DNA of 64,000 nucleotides from Stomorhina lunata (Eukaryota > Arthropoda > Insecta > Diptera > Rhiniidae). The notes under the pieces were generated by a model. That model was not told the origin of the DNA. It did not search any database and was given only the letters and a program-made list of their open reading frames with translations. The translations under genes and the position numbers were made by a program. The DNA lies in assembly GCA_933228675.1 (NCBI GenBank), contig OW121741.1, positions 41,030,580 to 41,094,579 on the forward strand. Direction: 5' to 3'. This document shows positions 34,645 through 46,230 of this stretch, piece after piece (position 1 is the first letter of the stretch; each line of letters begins with the position of its first letter).

Positions 34645-35092
34645 ATATCTACAATCAAAAAGATTCGGAGGTACAAGCAATATATTAAGATTATGTATAT
34701 GATAGGTGCATTAGGAACTCCTTAAAAAAATATATGGACCAGTCGTATTGCCATCAACTTCTTTATCCTAACTAAAAATTAAGCTAAACGGAAAGTATTT
34801 AACAACTTATTAACCGTACCCGGTAACGATAACGAATTATGTTCAAAGTAAATAAATACTAGGGAAACCACTTATATACTTTTGAATGTTGGGCTATAAA
34901 GCTACTGCAACCGAAGTTTTTCCAAATATTTTACCAACAATACCAGCTAGCGTAACAATTTTTTTCCAATTTGGTCCACGTTTTTAATTTGCTGCACCCT
35001 CGTAGATATATGAGATATGTTTCTAAATTTAACACAACTTGATGGTGGGTATATAAGATTCGGCACAGCCGAATATAACACTCTTACTTGTT
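34645..35092 (+). mobile_element. Repeat A terminal module, second in chain
   Basis: Begins ATATCTACAATCAAAAAGAT immediately after the ACTTGTT of copy 6 and ends with its own hairpin TTCGGCACAGCCGAA and ACTTGTT. It contains only the last 450 bp of repeat A. Confidence 0.75.
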
Positions 35093-35180
35093 ATATCTAC
35101 AATCAAAAAGATTCGGAGGTACAAGCAGCATATTAAGATTGCTCCAATTAGATGCATTTGAAACTCCTAGAAATTTCGCA
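35093..35180 (+). mobile_element. Repeat A terminal module, third in chain (fragment)
   Basis: ATATCTACAATCAAAAAGAT and GGAGGTACAAGCAGC again follow the preceding ACTTGTT directly. Similarity fades near 35180, where repeat C sequence takes over. Confidence 0.65.
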
Positions 35181-35202
35181 AAAAAGAAAAAAAAAAACAT
35201 TT

Positions 35203-35809
35203 TTCCCCATACAAATGGGATCTTAAACATTGGACACGATGCCCATAGAACGTTGTCCGATTTGGGTCAAATTTTCAGAACTGAACTTTTAGGCCTAGTT
35301 TCATAATATTCTGTTGAAAAAGCCTTAAAATTCGGACAACAATTTTCTCATATACAAGGACCTTAAACTTTGGACACAAGGGAGGCCCATACAACGTTGT
35401 CCAAATTGGCTCAAATTTTCAGAACTAGACTTTTAGATCTAGTTTCATAATATTCTGTTGAAAAGACCCTAAAATTCGGACAAAAATTTTCTTACATACA
35501 AGAAATTGTCACCCTAATGTATATAGATCGATTCAGAATTGTTTTCTGTTAACAATGTCCGTCTGCGGACTAGATAACTGGTAACAGTTACCTAGTCCAA
35601 GAAAAAATTTATAAAATTTGGCACAGATACTTCATTTGGTAAAAATAACTCCTTTAGTTCCAACTTCTCGAGTCACAGCTAGACCTCAAAAAATGTTCGA
35701 AATGAACAATTTAGCATTCAAATATTTTAGAAACGATTTCCATAAATTCTAAATGGTGTAAGGTCTCAGATTGTCCGATGTAAACTACTTTTGAACTTTC
35801 ATACTTGTT
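35203..35809 (+). mobile_element. Repeat C copy 2 with internal duplication
   Basis: Its right part matches copy 1 and ends TTTCATACTTGTT. Its left part contains a 144-bp tandem duplication (CGTTGTCCGATTTGGGTCAA near 35251 and CGTTGTCCAAATTGGC near 35395), each with CAGAACT and TAGTTTCATAATATTCTGTT. ATGTCCGTCTGCGGAC gives it the GTCY word. Confidence 0.6.
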
Positions 35810-36544
35810 TTGCTTTTTTTTAACATTTTTTTCTTTACGAGTATTAAGAGCGACAAAGTCTCTACTCTGTGCATTTGAACTTTCAGTGACAACAAACGTG
35901 CCATCGCATTCAGGGTTACTTTTACTATATTTTTATTACAATATTTCCAGTTTTTGTATATATAATTTTTTTTTTTGTTTTATCAACAGATTTGCATGTA
36001 AATGACAACAAAAATTAACAGAAATTGTAAATAAGGAAAGTGAATGGATGCGAATTGCTCTGTGCGATACAACTTAATGCAAAACTGTAAACGAGTTTCG
36101 GAAACTTTGGCACAGTGCTCGATGCTCAATGCAGAGTGACACAATTGGCAAAGGCAAAAGGATAAACAAGAGTCCTTATTGTCGTCAGATGTGATTTCCT
36201 TAATTTTGTATATGAAACAAGAAAGCTGTAGTTTTTCCAATTGATTCCTTTAAAATTTCAATGACTCAGTAAAAGTTTAAAATGCATTTTAATGTTAGAA
36301 TTCTCAGCTAAAAGTTTATTTTGCTGATCTTGTGGCAGATTAAATTAAATATAAACAGATTTGAATCCAAAAGATATAAATCGAACAAATCAGTATTTAA
36401 AATATAGGTCAGGTTAGTGTGTTAGTTGGAAGTAATAGCGCAGAGGGTAGAAATTGCTTGAAAGACCTACGACGGTTACTTTTATAACGGGAAAAAGAAG
36501 GATTTTGATAGTAACAGTAATCTTATATTCTTAAACGAGCAATA

Positions 36545-36548
<4 letters not shown>
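35810..36548. other. Non-coding DNA
   Basis: Spacer before the TA microsatellite; no feature recognised. Confidence 0.5.

Positions 36549-36600
<52 letters not shown>
36549..36600. repeat. (TA)n microsatellite
   Basis: About 26 uninterrupted TA units at the start of the Helitron-like block. Confidence 0.9.
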
Positions 36601-36605
<5 letters not shown>

Positions 36606-37244
36606 GCTATCTCGAAAACGGCTCTAACGATTTTGATAAAATTTGGACAGTGGGTATCTTTTTTGATGTATAGGTCGAAGAAGAAGGGACTTTTGGAACG
36701 TTTACCTCTAAGAGGGTAAAAACGGGTAAAAAGGGGAAAAAATCGAAAACGCTATGTCTCCTAAAGTAATAGGTATAGAAACAAAATTAAAATTACGTTT
36801 TAAATAGCTTTGAAAATAAGTGGACAGGTGTTTGGTACTTCTTTGAAACTATGTCCGATAGGGGGTAAAAAAGGGTGAAAATAGTTTTTTTGGCACCTTT
36901 TTAACCCACTCTTATATTTTAAACTAAAGAATATATAATGAAACTTGGTACTGCAATCAATAGATGTAAAAAAAAACATGAAACACGTATTTGGTACTTT
37001 TTTGATTTTGGAGCCAAAATGGGTAAAAAAGGGATAAAATGATAACTTAACATCTCCAAAGTAATATGAATAGGAACATTATACATTATGTTAAATGCGT
37101 TTTAAAAAAATGTACCGAATTCAATTGGCACCAAAAAAGTACCAAATATACATATGGAACTTTTAGAAATTAGGGAATAAAAAGGGGGAAAAATTAGTAT
37201 TATTTTAAACAAATGAATGTTTGTCTGTATGTATGTTCTTTATA

Positions 37245-37912
37245 GAATAGTAAACTGTGAATTTGATTGTGTTATGCTCTTTAGCGAAGATGTTGCGGAT
37301 AAGCCGGCGAAGGTTTTAAAGTTGATAAGACTAATTTCCGACAGAAGGCGCCACTGAAAATTACTAAAAATTAATTAAATCGTAAACTGTACATTTGATC
37401 ATGCTATGATCTTTAGCAAAGTTGTAGCGCATGAGCCGACGAAGGCTTTTTAGTTGGTATGAATAATTTCCGACAGGTGGCGCTACAGAAACTTACTCAA
37501 AGTCAATTTAATCGTAATCTGTACATTTAATCATGCTACAATCTTTAGCAAAGTTGTTGCACATGAGCCGACGAAGGTTTCTTAGTTGGTATGAAGAAAT
37601 TTCGACAGGTGGCGCTACTGAAATTTACTCAAAGTCAATTTAATCGTATGCTGTACATTTAATCATGCTATAATCTTCAGCAAAGTTGTTACGGATAAGC
37701 CGAAGAAGGTTTATGAATTGGAATAAGCAAAGTCCGACAGGTGGCGCCACAGAAAACTACTCAAAATGAATTAAATCGTAAACTGTGCATTTGATCAGAC
37801 TATAATCTTTAGCAAAGTTGTTGCGCATGAGTCGACAGAGGTTTCTGTTGATATGAATAATTTCCAAAATTATTCAAAATGAGTTAAACTGTAAACTATA
37901 CAAACTATATGT
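37245..37912. repeat. 132-bp tandem satellite, about five units
   Basis: The word GTAAACTG-like marker falls at 37250, 37382, 37514, 37646 and 37778, exactly 132 bp apart; a sixth partial unit begins at 37891 after a unit shortened by a deletion. Each unit reads ATCTTTAGCAAAGTTGTTG, GAGCCGACGAAGG and TTTCCGACAGGTGGCGC. Three consecutive units keep AGGTGGCGC intact (37475, 37607, 37739). Confidence 0.93.
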
Positions 37913-38984
37913 TGGTCGGACAAAATAAATCAAATAATTCAAAATTAACTGAATATTTCTACAATGTCTTTCCTCTAAATTTATTTTAGCACTTTATAAT
38001 ATAAAATATATAAAAACTTTAAAATTTTCCTCAAAATGCTTATCATAAAGCTCCGAGCAAGGCTCGGTCTACCAGGTACTTTGTTATAATGTTTACTCTA
38101 TAAAGGGGCTATCTGAAACGTCTACATTCTAGTCGCTAAGTAGTATTTGCTTTATTGACTCTCTCTTAAAACCTCATAATTTCGTCTGCTTTACAGTGTC
38201 CTGAAATATTCCTGAAAGCTTATCGTGAGCCTATATTCAATACCGACTATGAACCAAATGAAACATTTTTTAGGAGAGGCAAAAAATTGTTTAATATCCA
38301 AAATACTTTAATAGTCAATATTTAACGTCAATATTTCCTCTACAATATATTTAAGAAAATAGCTGCCTTTATAGATTTCTTCCCTCTGATTTTTATACCC
38401 TTCACCGCCATAGGTGGAAAGGGTATTATACATTTGTGCTAATGTATGTAACGCATAGAAATATTTATCTTAGAATCACTTTCTGAGTCGATTTAGCGAT
38501 GTCAGTCCGTTCGTCCGTCCGTCCGCCTGGCTGGCTGGACCCCCATATAAACCTTATAATCAAACTACAGGTCGCAATCTATATATATTATAAATGTGTT
38601 TGTAAGTTTGTTTATTTGTTTGTTTGAAAGAGGTTGACTCCTAAACGGTTCGACCGATTTTGATGAAATTTTTAAATTAGATGGAACATTCCCTTAAGGT
38701 GATTTTAGGATATATTTTGTTTCAAAACTTGGTCCAGAAAGGGCCCAAATAGGGTAAATAGTGGACCAAATGGTGCAAAATTTAGTATTTATCATTGAAT
38801 TTGATAAACCATAAAAGTTAGAAACTTTAAACTTAACAAAAGTAAATTCATTACCAATAGCCGTACTTCAGAAAAAAATTAAAAGGATCGGAGCAGGGAT
38901 GGCTCCTTCCCCGTTACAAACACAATACCTATAACTGGGTAAATTGATTTTGATGATTTTCGAAATGTAGATAAAGTTATACTT

Positions 38985-39600
38985 ACATTCCTGAAATTTT
39001 GACAGGTATGGTGTGACCGGTGGTTAAGATAGGCTAGGTTTTTTTTGAAATCTGAAGGGGGCGTGACCCCTCCCATATAACTCATATATTAAAAATTACA
39101 AATATAGGTGACTGAGAGGCTCGATTTTTCTGAAATTTTGACAGTATGTTAAGGTGTGACCGGTGGATTGTTTTGTTTTTAAATCTCAAGATGGATGACC
39201 CTGCAGACCAATTTTTCCGAAATTTTGACAGTATGGTAAGGTGTAACCGGTGGTTAAAATTGACAAATCTCAAGTGGGCGTGACCCCTCCCATATAACTC
39301 ATATATTAAAAATGACAAATATAGATGACCGACCGGACCGATTTTTCAGAAATTTTGGTAGTATGTTAAGGTGTGACATGTGGTTAAAATAGGCTAGGTT
39401 TTTTTGGAATCTCAAATGGGCGTGACCCCTCCCAAATATTAACAATGACAAATATGAACGACCCAGCACACCAATTTTTCTGAAATTTTGACAGTATGTT
39501 AAGGTAATATAGGCCAGGTTATTTTTTTAATCTCCAGTGGGCGTGACCCCTCCCATATTAGTCAAATATAAAAATTAAAAATATGGGTGATCAAGACGAT
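38985..39600. repeat. Degenerate tandem repeats inside the Helitron
   Basis: The phrase GGGCGTGACCCCTCCCATAT recurs at about 39059, 39277, 39419 and 39540 and alternates with ATTTTTCTGAAATTTTGACA and GGTGTGACCGGTGG. Spacing varies (217, 142, 121 bp) because units carry deletions. Confidence 0.75.
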
Positions 39601-39899
39601 TTAAATAAATTAATTAAAGTTTTAAATTTGTATATTTTCATACTATAGGACAGTTTTTCGCTTTTTGAATTTTTTGAAAATGGACCAAGGAGTACCTGGG
39701 AATCGAAAAATGGGAATAAAATTCCCGTTTTCTTTAAAATTGTGTCATTTAAGAACGTCTAGACCGATCAGGCCATTTTTTTCTACACGTTTTCTTTAGT
39801 CCAAGTTAAGATTCTACATAAAGAAAATATTAGAATGTCCACTTTTACGCCCTCTTTTTTTGATTTATCTAAAATCGGAAAACGGCTGCATGGATATTG

Positions 39900-40195
39900 G
39901 AAATATGATGAATGTTTGATAATAGCTTGAATGACGATTGTTTGAAGATTTTTCATGATTATTTGATTGTTATTTGACGATTTTTTGATGATTGATTGAC
40001 TGATGACTGTTTGAGGATTTGTAATATTTGTTTCACGATTAACTGGCGATTTTATGACGGTAGTTTGATGATTTTTTGTCGATTGCTTGATAGTTGATTG
40101 ATGATTGGCTGACGACTTTTCAATGATTTTTTATGATTGTTCGATATTTGACGGTTATTTGATTACTATTTGACGATTGTTTGTTAATCTATAAA
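39900..40195. repeat. Degenerate TTTGATGATT-type short repeats
   Basis: Dozens of loosely repeated 9-11 bp words (TTTGACGATT, TTGATGATTG, TGATTGTTTGA) run through about 300 bp of the Helitron. Confidence 0.7.
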
Positions 40196-40765
40196 TATAA
40201 ACAAATATTCGCGTCTGTGTTGTATGACATTTATGGGTCCATTGCAAGCACACATTAATGTGGAGTACTGCCAATCACTAAAGTCAATTAAATACATATG
40301 CAAATACATAAATAAAGGATTCAGTTCAAAAATTAAGAAAAAATATTTCATAATTTTTAATTTTTAAAGAAATGGTTAACACAGCAATAAGTAACAAACT
40401 TTTACTATCAACCCGGGCAACGCCGGGTATAAGCAGCTAGCTCTAAAGATAATTTGATGAAATTTGGCACAGATCATTTTTTTGAAAATTGAACCACATT
40501 TGATCATAGCTCCTATACAAACTCTTCCGTCAAAATGCTCTAAATGAGACAAAAATCACCAAAACGCTCGTAAATCTAAAGATAATGAGTATTTTAAGTT
40601 TATTTTTTGCATATATAATTCTTATAACAAGTGTAATCAATTTGCCAAATTTCGAGAAAATCGGTCCACATTTGACCCTAGCTCTAAGTCCAAATGACGG
40701 AAACCTTAGTGGTGAAGGGTATCGTATGGTCGGGCTTGACCGACTATAGCATTTTCTTATTTGTT

Positions 40766-41855
40766 ATTACAAGATATGTTCTTTTATAAAAAAGCAGTTT
40801 TCCAATAAAAAGTGTTGTTAAATAAAATTGGTTCATAGGCGGAATATAGGCTCACGTTATCTTAAATTCTTTACAGTTGTGACTACATCACATGTCAGCT
40901 AATCTGCCGCTTTTGTAACGGCCAGAACTTCGGGCTGAAAACATTATTGTAATGCAACACGTAGGCTACCTATATTCAGCTGTCTTTTAGTTTTAATTGC
41001 TTGAAAGCCTGCCTAAATTTGGAGTCCAGAGCTGTCAGGAGTTTCGCATAGCCACTTATTCTTATTGTGAAAAGAATACGATACTCCTTGCCAAACAGTG
41101 GTACCACCAGAATGTAGTCAATGATGCCTGGAATGTGATCGTAACCGTTGTTCGACCATTACTTTCTTGAATTAACTGCAGCAGATACTGCAGTTTGTAT
41201 GTTAAATATGTCCTAAAATGGCGAATGGAATATTATGTTTTGTATAGCGAGGTATTTTTTATACATTTCAGACATTTTCATGATCAATAAAATGGCCAGT
41301 AAGTCCGTGTAATTAGTATTGCCTTCCTCTTTATTAAATGACAACACTGAACCTGTCAGTATACAACTGTCAAATGACCCATTTCTAAATCTGAACCAAC
41401 TTCATAAACATGGGGACTCTTCACTATCCATTTTCGTGATAAAGAAGTGAATTCCGAATTTCGGCTGTACAATCACTGAAGATGCCGAACGACATGCGCT
41501 CATTTGAAGTCTCATTCAAAACTACTGAATAAATTCTTTGTATGGCTTTAGCCGATGCTAGACCAAAAGTGGTGATGTAGGTGATGTTGGATACCCAGAA
41601 ACGGTTCTGGTTGGTCTTTACTAGGTAAGCCTAGACTTATCATGGTTGTCCTTCATCTCAACTGTGAACACTGACCTCCTCATGGTATTACCAGGCCAAC
41701 TATGTTAAAACCCGTTAAAGTAGTCAGCTAACATGTGCTGCGAGTTTTCCTATAAGAACTATAAAAATATGGGTTAGAATATCGGGCTAGTAACCTCCAC
41801 TACTGCAAAAAATAAGCAATTAGTATGAAAAAGCTAAAATTAGAACAAAAACCTC
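40766..41855. other. Non-coding or unassigned DNA
   Basis: No recognised element. A 50-codon open minus-strand stretch near 40975-41130 looks protein-like (IDYILVVPLFGKEYRILF) but matches nothing I know, so it is not called. Confidence 0.45.
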
Positions 41856-42013
41856 GCCCCTAATGTTAGAAGAGGACGTCCGAAACTTCGATGGAAAGAC
41901 CAAGACGAAATTGGAGAATATGAGCACAAGATCGAAGCACATGGAATTCTTTAATATTTTCGGCCTTTGATCTTAACAGGTTGTAAATAAGGGCCATTTA
42001 AGTAAGTAAGTAG
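41856..42013 (+). pseudogene. LINE 3' end (RTE-type), fragment 1
   Basis: Encodes RRGRPKLRWKDQDEIGEYEH near the C terminus of an RTE-like LINE, followed by a 3' UTR with CAGGTTGTAAATA and the tail TTTAAGTAAGTAAGTAG. The related fragment at 59290-59905 has the same C-terminal phrase and UTR. Confidence 0.65.
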
Positions 42014-42849
42014 ATTAAAAGTGAGAGATATTATGGAAACCATAGACATCCTAGATGGCTCAGTGCTTTAAATTTTGAATGATTATTTCGTTATGAGAAA
42101 ACTTTCCGCTAGATGGCTGCTTCATTTGCTCACAGTCAACAACAACCGTTTACCAATATCGCTTTAACGTTTAGAGTTGTTCGACACCAAAATAGACGAG
42201 TTTTTATACAGTTTCGTAACCTTTAACATAATGAGGATCTACCACAACAAATAGTAGGTTTATTGGAATGAATCAGCGGTAAAGATGGTCAAGATCATGA
42301 CGACTTTTAAAATGAAAGAACAATCGATTTGCGAATATGATACCAACTTATTGAGGATTTTTCGTAGGGAATTAAGAGAAAAAAAAAACGACCGCATTTG
42401 GGTAACAAAAAGCTCCTGTCTACCAGGAAAGTAAAAGGACGAACACATGTACAGTTCTGATTCTTCTCGTCCCGAAATTTTTTTAAACCAAGACTAAAAG
42501 TTGGATTTTTGCCTCTTACAGAAATTTATATGACTTAGAATATATTTAATAATCAACTACTCAATCAAACTTTCTGGATAAGGACTATATCCGCTCCAAT
42601 GATTCGAATGCATTCATAGAGTCGTGAAGATTTACATGAAGAAACCAGATATTAATTTGATTTATCACCCCCTAAGAGAAGATCTTTCTCACAAATTACA
42701 TTGATGTATTTTGTAATGAAGACAATTTCTTCCAGATACTCTGAGGGACCTAATGACAAATAACTTTTCCTCATGCTATCGATGAAGTTCCCAGATGTGA
42801 GTTGAATAGTTATGATTACATTCCTACATCAATTTTATTTGATCTAATT
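42014..42849. other. Unassigned DNA beside the LINE
   Basis: No clear coding similarity; it may include decayed LINE 3' sequence. Confidence 0.4.
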
Positions 42850-45060
42850 ATCTCAGTATCTACCAAGTGCTTGGCGGTCTTTCAGGTCTGCGACTACCCT
42901 GCGGGTTCCAATTAAGAGCTGATCGATGTCATCTTGGACTTTACTTGCGTCGTCTCATATCTAAGGCTATTGATTCCAGGAGCGAAGACTTCCATAAGAC
43001 ATCGTTGGTGATGGTATTTAGCTTGAAAATACGTATTATTTAACGAAGGCAGCAATTTATAATCGCTTAAAATGTCTGAAATTCTTTGCTGGATTCTTTC
43101 CATGTCTCGCAGCCGTTAGGAAGCACAGATTTAATGCTGGCATTAAGTTTTTGATTTAAGTAGTTCTAGATATAATTGTTGATCTCCATATCTTTTCGAG
43201 GGTGCTGAATGCTGATGCTATATGGATTCGGCTTCGAATGTCTTTTGCTGTCTCCCCTTTAGCAGAAATGAGGCTGCCTATGGAACAAAATGTGTTCACG
43301 TTATCTATTGGATTTTTACCAATAGATATCTTTTGGATTTTCACCAATAGATATGCGCATTAATTTTGATTTTGGTTTATGGACAGCCGTGCTAGTGCAA
43401 CATGCGCTTAAGATACCAGATAGGTCTGTCAGCTTGTGTGTAAGGAGGCAGATGTCATTGACATATGCTAGGTCACCAATCCCCTCCAAATTCCTTTATT
43501 ATTTTCTGATACGCTGACAATTACGGCATCAAGTACTATATCAGAAAGTAAAAGGAATAAGATGCATCCCTGGCGAACACTTAGTAGTTTTTGTGACGAA
43601 TTCGACAGGTGTAACCGCCATAGAAACTTTTAGTTTAATGAATAATTTTACTCGGGACTCCTTTGCATTCCATTGCCTTCAAGATTGCTCAAGGGTTCTT
43701 AGTGTCGAAAGCTTTCTTAAAGTCAATGAAATACTGGTGGAAAGGTGTGCGCCATTCGATGGACTGCTCCTCTACTTTGCGTAGTATGTTGCGCTCTCAA
43801 GCCAGCCTGTTCGTTTCTCATTTTCTGACAGTCTCTTGTTGATGATATGGGCGGCTATTTTTTTAGCCATGTTTAAGAGAGCAATACTTATCCAATTCTT
43901 ACTATCGGAGAGGTTACCTTTCTTTGCCAACAAAGTTATAATTTCTACCATGAGTTCATATGAAAGTGATTCGTCCGATATAAGCGGGTGCAGAAGTTCA
44001 GCGCTAGTGATATATCAGCGATATTTGGGCATCTTCTGTCGAACTGATTGTCCTTCTGGTGCTTAACATAAACTTGCTGTCGGCGATTTCGATGGTTCTG
44101 AGAAAAGTGTTGTGCAATATTGTTCCCGTATTTTGACTTGTTTTTCTTTTGACATGGTTCACTCTCTTAAAGATTTGGTGGTAGAAAGTGTTGAGTTCGT
44201 TAATTGACTTACTGATCCGAAGAGACCTTGAATGCGTTGGGTATCTGCTGCTGCTTATGTTTAAGTTACAATTTGTTTGCTTCTTTCTTTTTTCACTAAA
44301 AGTATTAGACGTTCGCATGCTGATTTATAAGACTCAATGCGTTATCTGTAATTCATGGCTTCTTGGATATGGTCTTGTAGCGTAAGTGTTCTTCTTCTTC
44401 TTTTTCTGCTGTTTTGTATGGTGGAAGTCTCTGATATCTTTGGTGAAGAGGGTTCCGATTGTAGCATCTTCTAGTCTGTTGATCCAGAAGATAAAAGCAC
44501 CATTTTTTGACTATGGCGATGTGGTCGATTTGGTATTCGGTTGTATAATTATATGTTATAATCGGGTGATACCTATGTCACTATATGAATCCATTTATGC
44601 AGAAAAATAATTCCCCCACTGACAAGGCTATGATTTAGGCACAAGCCGGATAAGAGTTCGCCTTTCTCTGTGATTGATCCAGTTCGCGTCCCATTATTGA
44701 TTCCATGTCAGCGTTATTGTCATCTAGTTGTGCGTTAAAGTCACCAAGAAGGATAACAATGTCTCCTCCTCCTTCTGATTGTATTTCAATATATCGGTTG
44801 ATGAAAAGCATTGAATTACAGTTATGTCCCTCACACGAGTTTAAAACTTAGCAGACATAATACGGTCTATGTGGAATTTCCACAATTTTAGAGCATCATA
44901 CGTTTTCTTCAATAAAAAAAGTCTAACGCAACTCTCTCTTCTTTTGTCTGCTCGTTTTCTCAAGAAAATAAATTTGAATCCGTTTAGCGCTGGGAATTTA
45001 CCTGAATCATGCCATCTGGCTTCGGCTATACCAATTAGTAGTAGTTTTTATTTGCAGAAT
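42850..45060 (-). pseudogene. LINE with endonuclease and RT, multiply broken
   Basis: Read right to left: endonuclease text (LIGIAEARWHDSGKFPALNG, then IVILLGDFNAQLDDNNADME, holding the GDFN catalytic motif), an RT core (IEWRTPFHQYFIDFKKAFDT, VRQGCILFLLLSDIVLDAV, LAYVNDICLLTHKL where YADD has become YVND), and a C-terminal ALNWNPQGSRRPERPPSTW. Many stops and frameshifts. The GQTP-type ALxWNPQG segment is shared with 63206-63845. RTE/CR1-like; the clade is not settled. Confidence 0.78.
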
Positions 45061-46230
45061 GTACATATTACTAAGCTGTGATAATTAATGCGCATTCAAT
45101 GTTTCAATTCGTGTTCTATGGTTCATTTTGAAGTTCGGCTATGGATTTTCGGGTTGTTTAGATTTATTATTAGTATCTTTTGGATTAAGCATAGAGTTTA
45201 TACATAAATATTAAATCTAAGAGCGAATGTAAGAATCAGTGAATGGAGCAAAAATCAAGTACTGAAATCACATACTTACTTCTGGAGATCACTCTAAATA
45301 AAACAGTCTTGTGAACATCCTATAATCATGCGGAATAAGCATTTTAATATCTAATCGAAAAATTTACAAAAGTGTCAGTTGCATATAGTTCTTTGTCGGT
45401 TTCAATATTTCTTATTATATTTCAATATCATCCCACTGTGCAATGTAAACTAAATATTAGGCAAGGTGTAAAACAAGATGCAACTTTCATATTTTAACTT
45501 TGTAAACATTTAACTTGCTTAATTCATCTTCTTATTTATTTACTCATTTTTAAATTATTATCGCGGATTTGTTTGTAAAAGTACTTAAAAGCGATAACAA
45601 TTTACATTTTAAAGTATTTCGCTTAAAATTTATGTTAATATGTACAAGACAATTCAGTTGTAATTTTAGTAGAATTGCCAAAACGCTTTAATGTTTGTGC
45701 GCCAACGAGATTATTTTCAAGTTTTTTTTTGTTTTGGCTATATTAAATATTTATTTAATTTTTAATCTTAATTCCTTCGCCATTAAAGTCAGTTTTACAA
45801 AATTGTGCAAATTTATATGAATATTAACTTGAAGTCAATTGAGTTGCGTTGCTATGCTGTTGGTGTTACGGCTACTTGTTTAGCATATTTTGCAAGTGGA
45901 AATGGATGTGGCATGCAACATAGGTTTGTTTTTGTTTTTTTTGTTACATTACAACAAAAACAATGATTATAAATATTAAAAACTACTTATTTCTTATTAA
46001 AACCATTTCCCCCTTCATTTATTTTACTTTATGATGACAGTTTTATTTGCTCTTTTCTTATCGCACAAATAGTCGTCAACTATACACTGAAAAAATTTAT
46101 AATAACATTAATTGGAAAAAATTTGTATGTTCAAATTCGTTTGTTTATAATTTGCTCATAACGCTACGTAATAGTTTTATGACGATAACGAATCAAAATG
46201 TAAAATTGTAAGCAGTATTCAAATATTATT
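45061..46230. other. Non-coding DNA
   Basis: AT-rich spacer between two LINE remnants. No feature recognised. Confidence 0.5.

Larger units (their letters stand above)
36549..38087 (+). mobile_element. Helitron-like element (candidate)
   Basis: It begins with (TA)n then GAATGGCTATCTCGAAAACG and CGATTTTGATAAAATTTGG, phrasing parallel to the Helitron at 38578 (AACGGTTCGACCGATTTTGA). It ends with the hairpin CCGAGCAAGGCTCGG at 38053-38067 followed by TCTACCAGGTACTTTG, resembling a Helitron 3' end with a decayed CTRR-T. There is no coding capacity. A 132-bp satellite occupies its right half. The exact ends are uncertain. Confidence 0.55.
38578..40440 (+). mobile_element. Non-autonomous Helitron
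   Basis: The 5' end TCTATATATATTATAAATG and the 3' end hairpin CCCGGGCAACGCCGGG followed by TATAAGCAGCTAG fit Helitron rules (5' TC, 3' hairpin plus CTRR, insertion between A and T, no target duplication). The empty site in other repeat B copies reads GCAATTCTAAAG, with one substitution in the right flank here. No Rep/helicase frame is present. Confidence 0.85.
38391..40765 (+). mobile_element. Repeat B copy 5, split by a Helitron
   Basis: It starts TTTTATACCCTTCACCGCCA and ends GGTCGGGCTTGACCGACTAT plus TTCTTATTTGTT. The body is interrupted at GTCGCAA/TTCTAAAG by a 1.86-kb Helitron (38578-40440). Confidence 0.75.

Noticed and set aside
40975..41130. 50-codon open minus-strand stretch (VVPLFGKEYRILF)
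   Set aside because: Looks somewhat coding but is short, lacks start and splice evidence, and matches no family I can name.
42260..42448. 62-codon minus-strand frame
   Set aside because: No similarity to the adjacent LINE frames and no coding signature.
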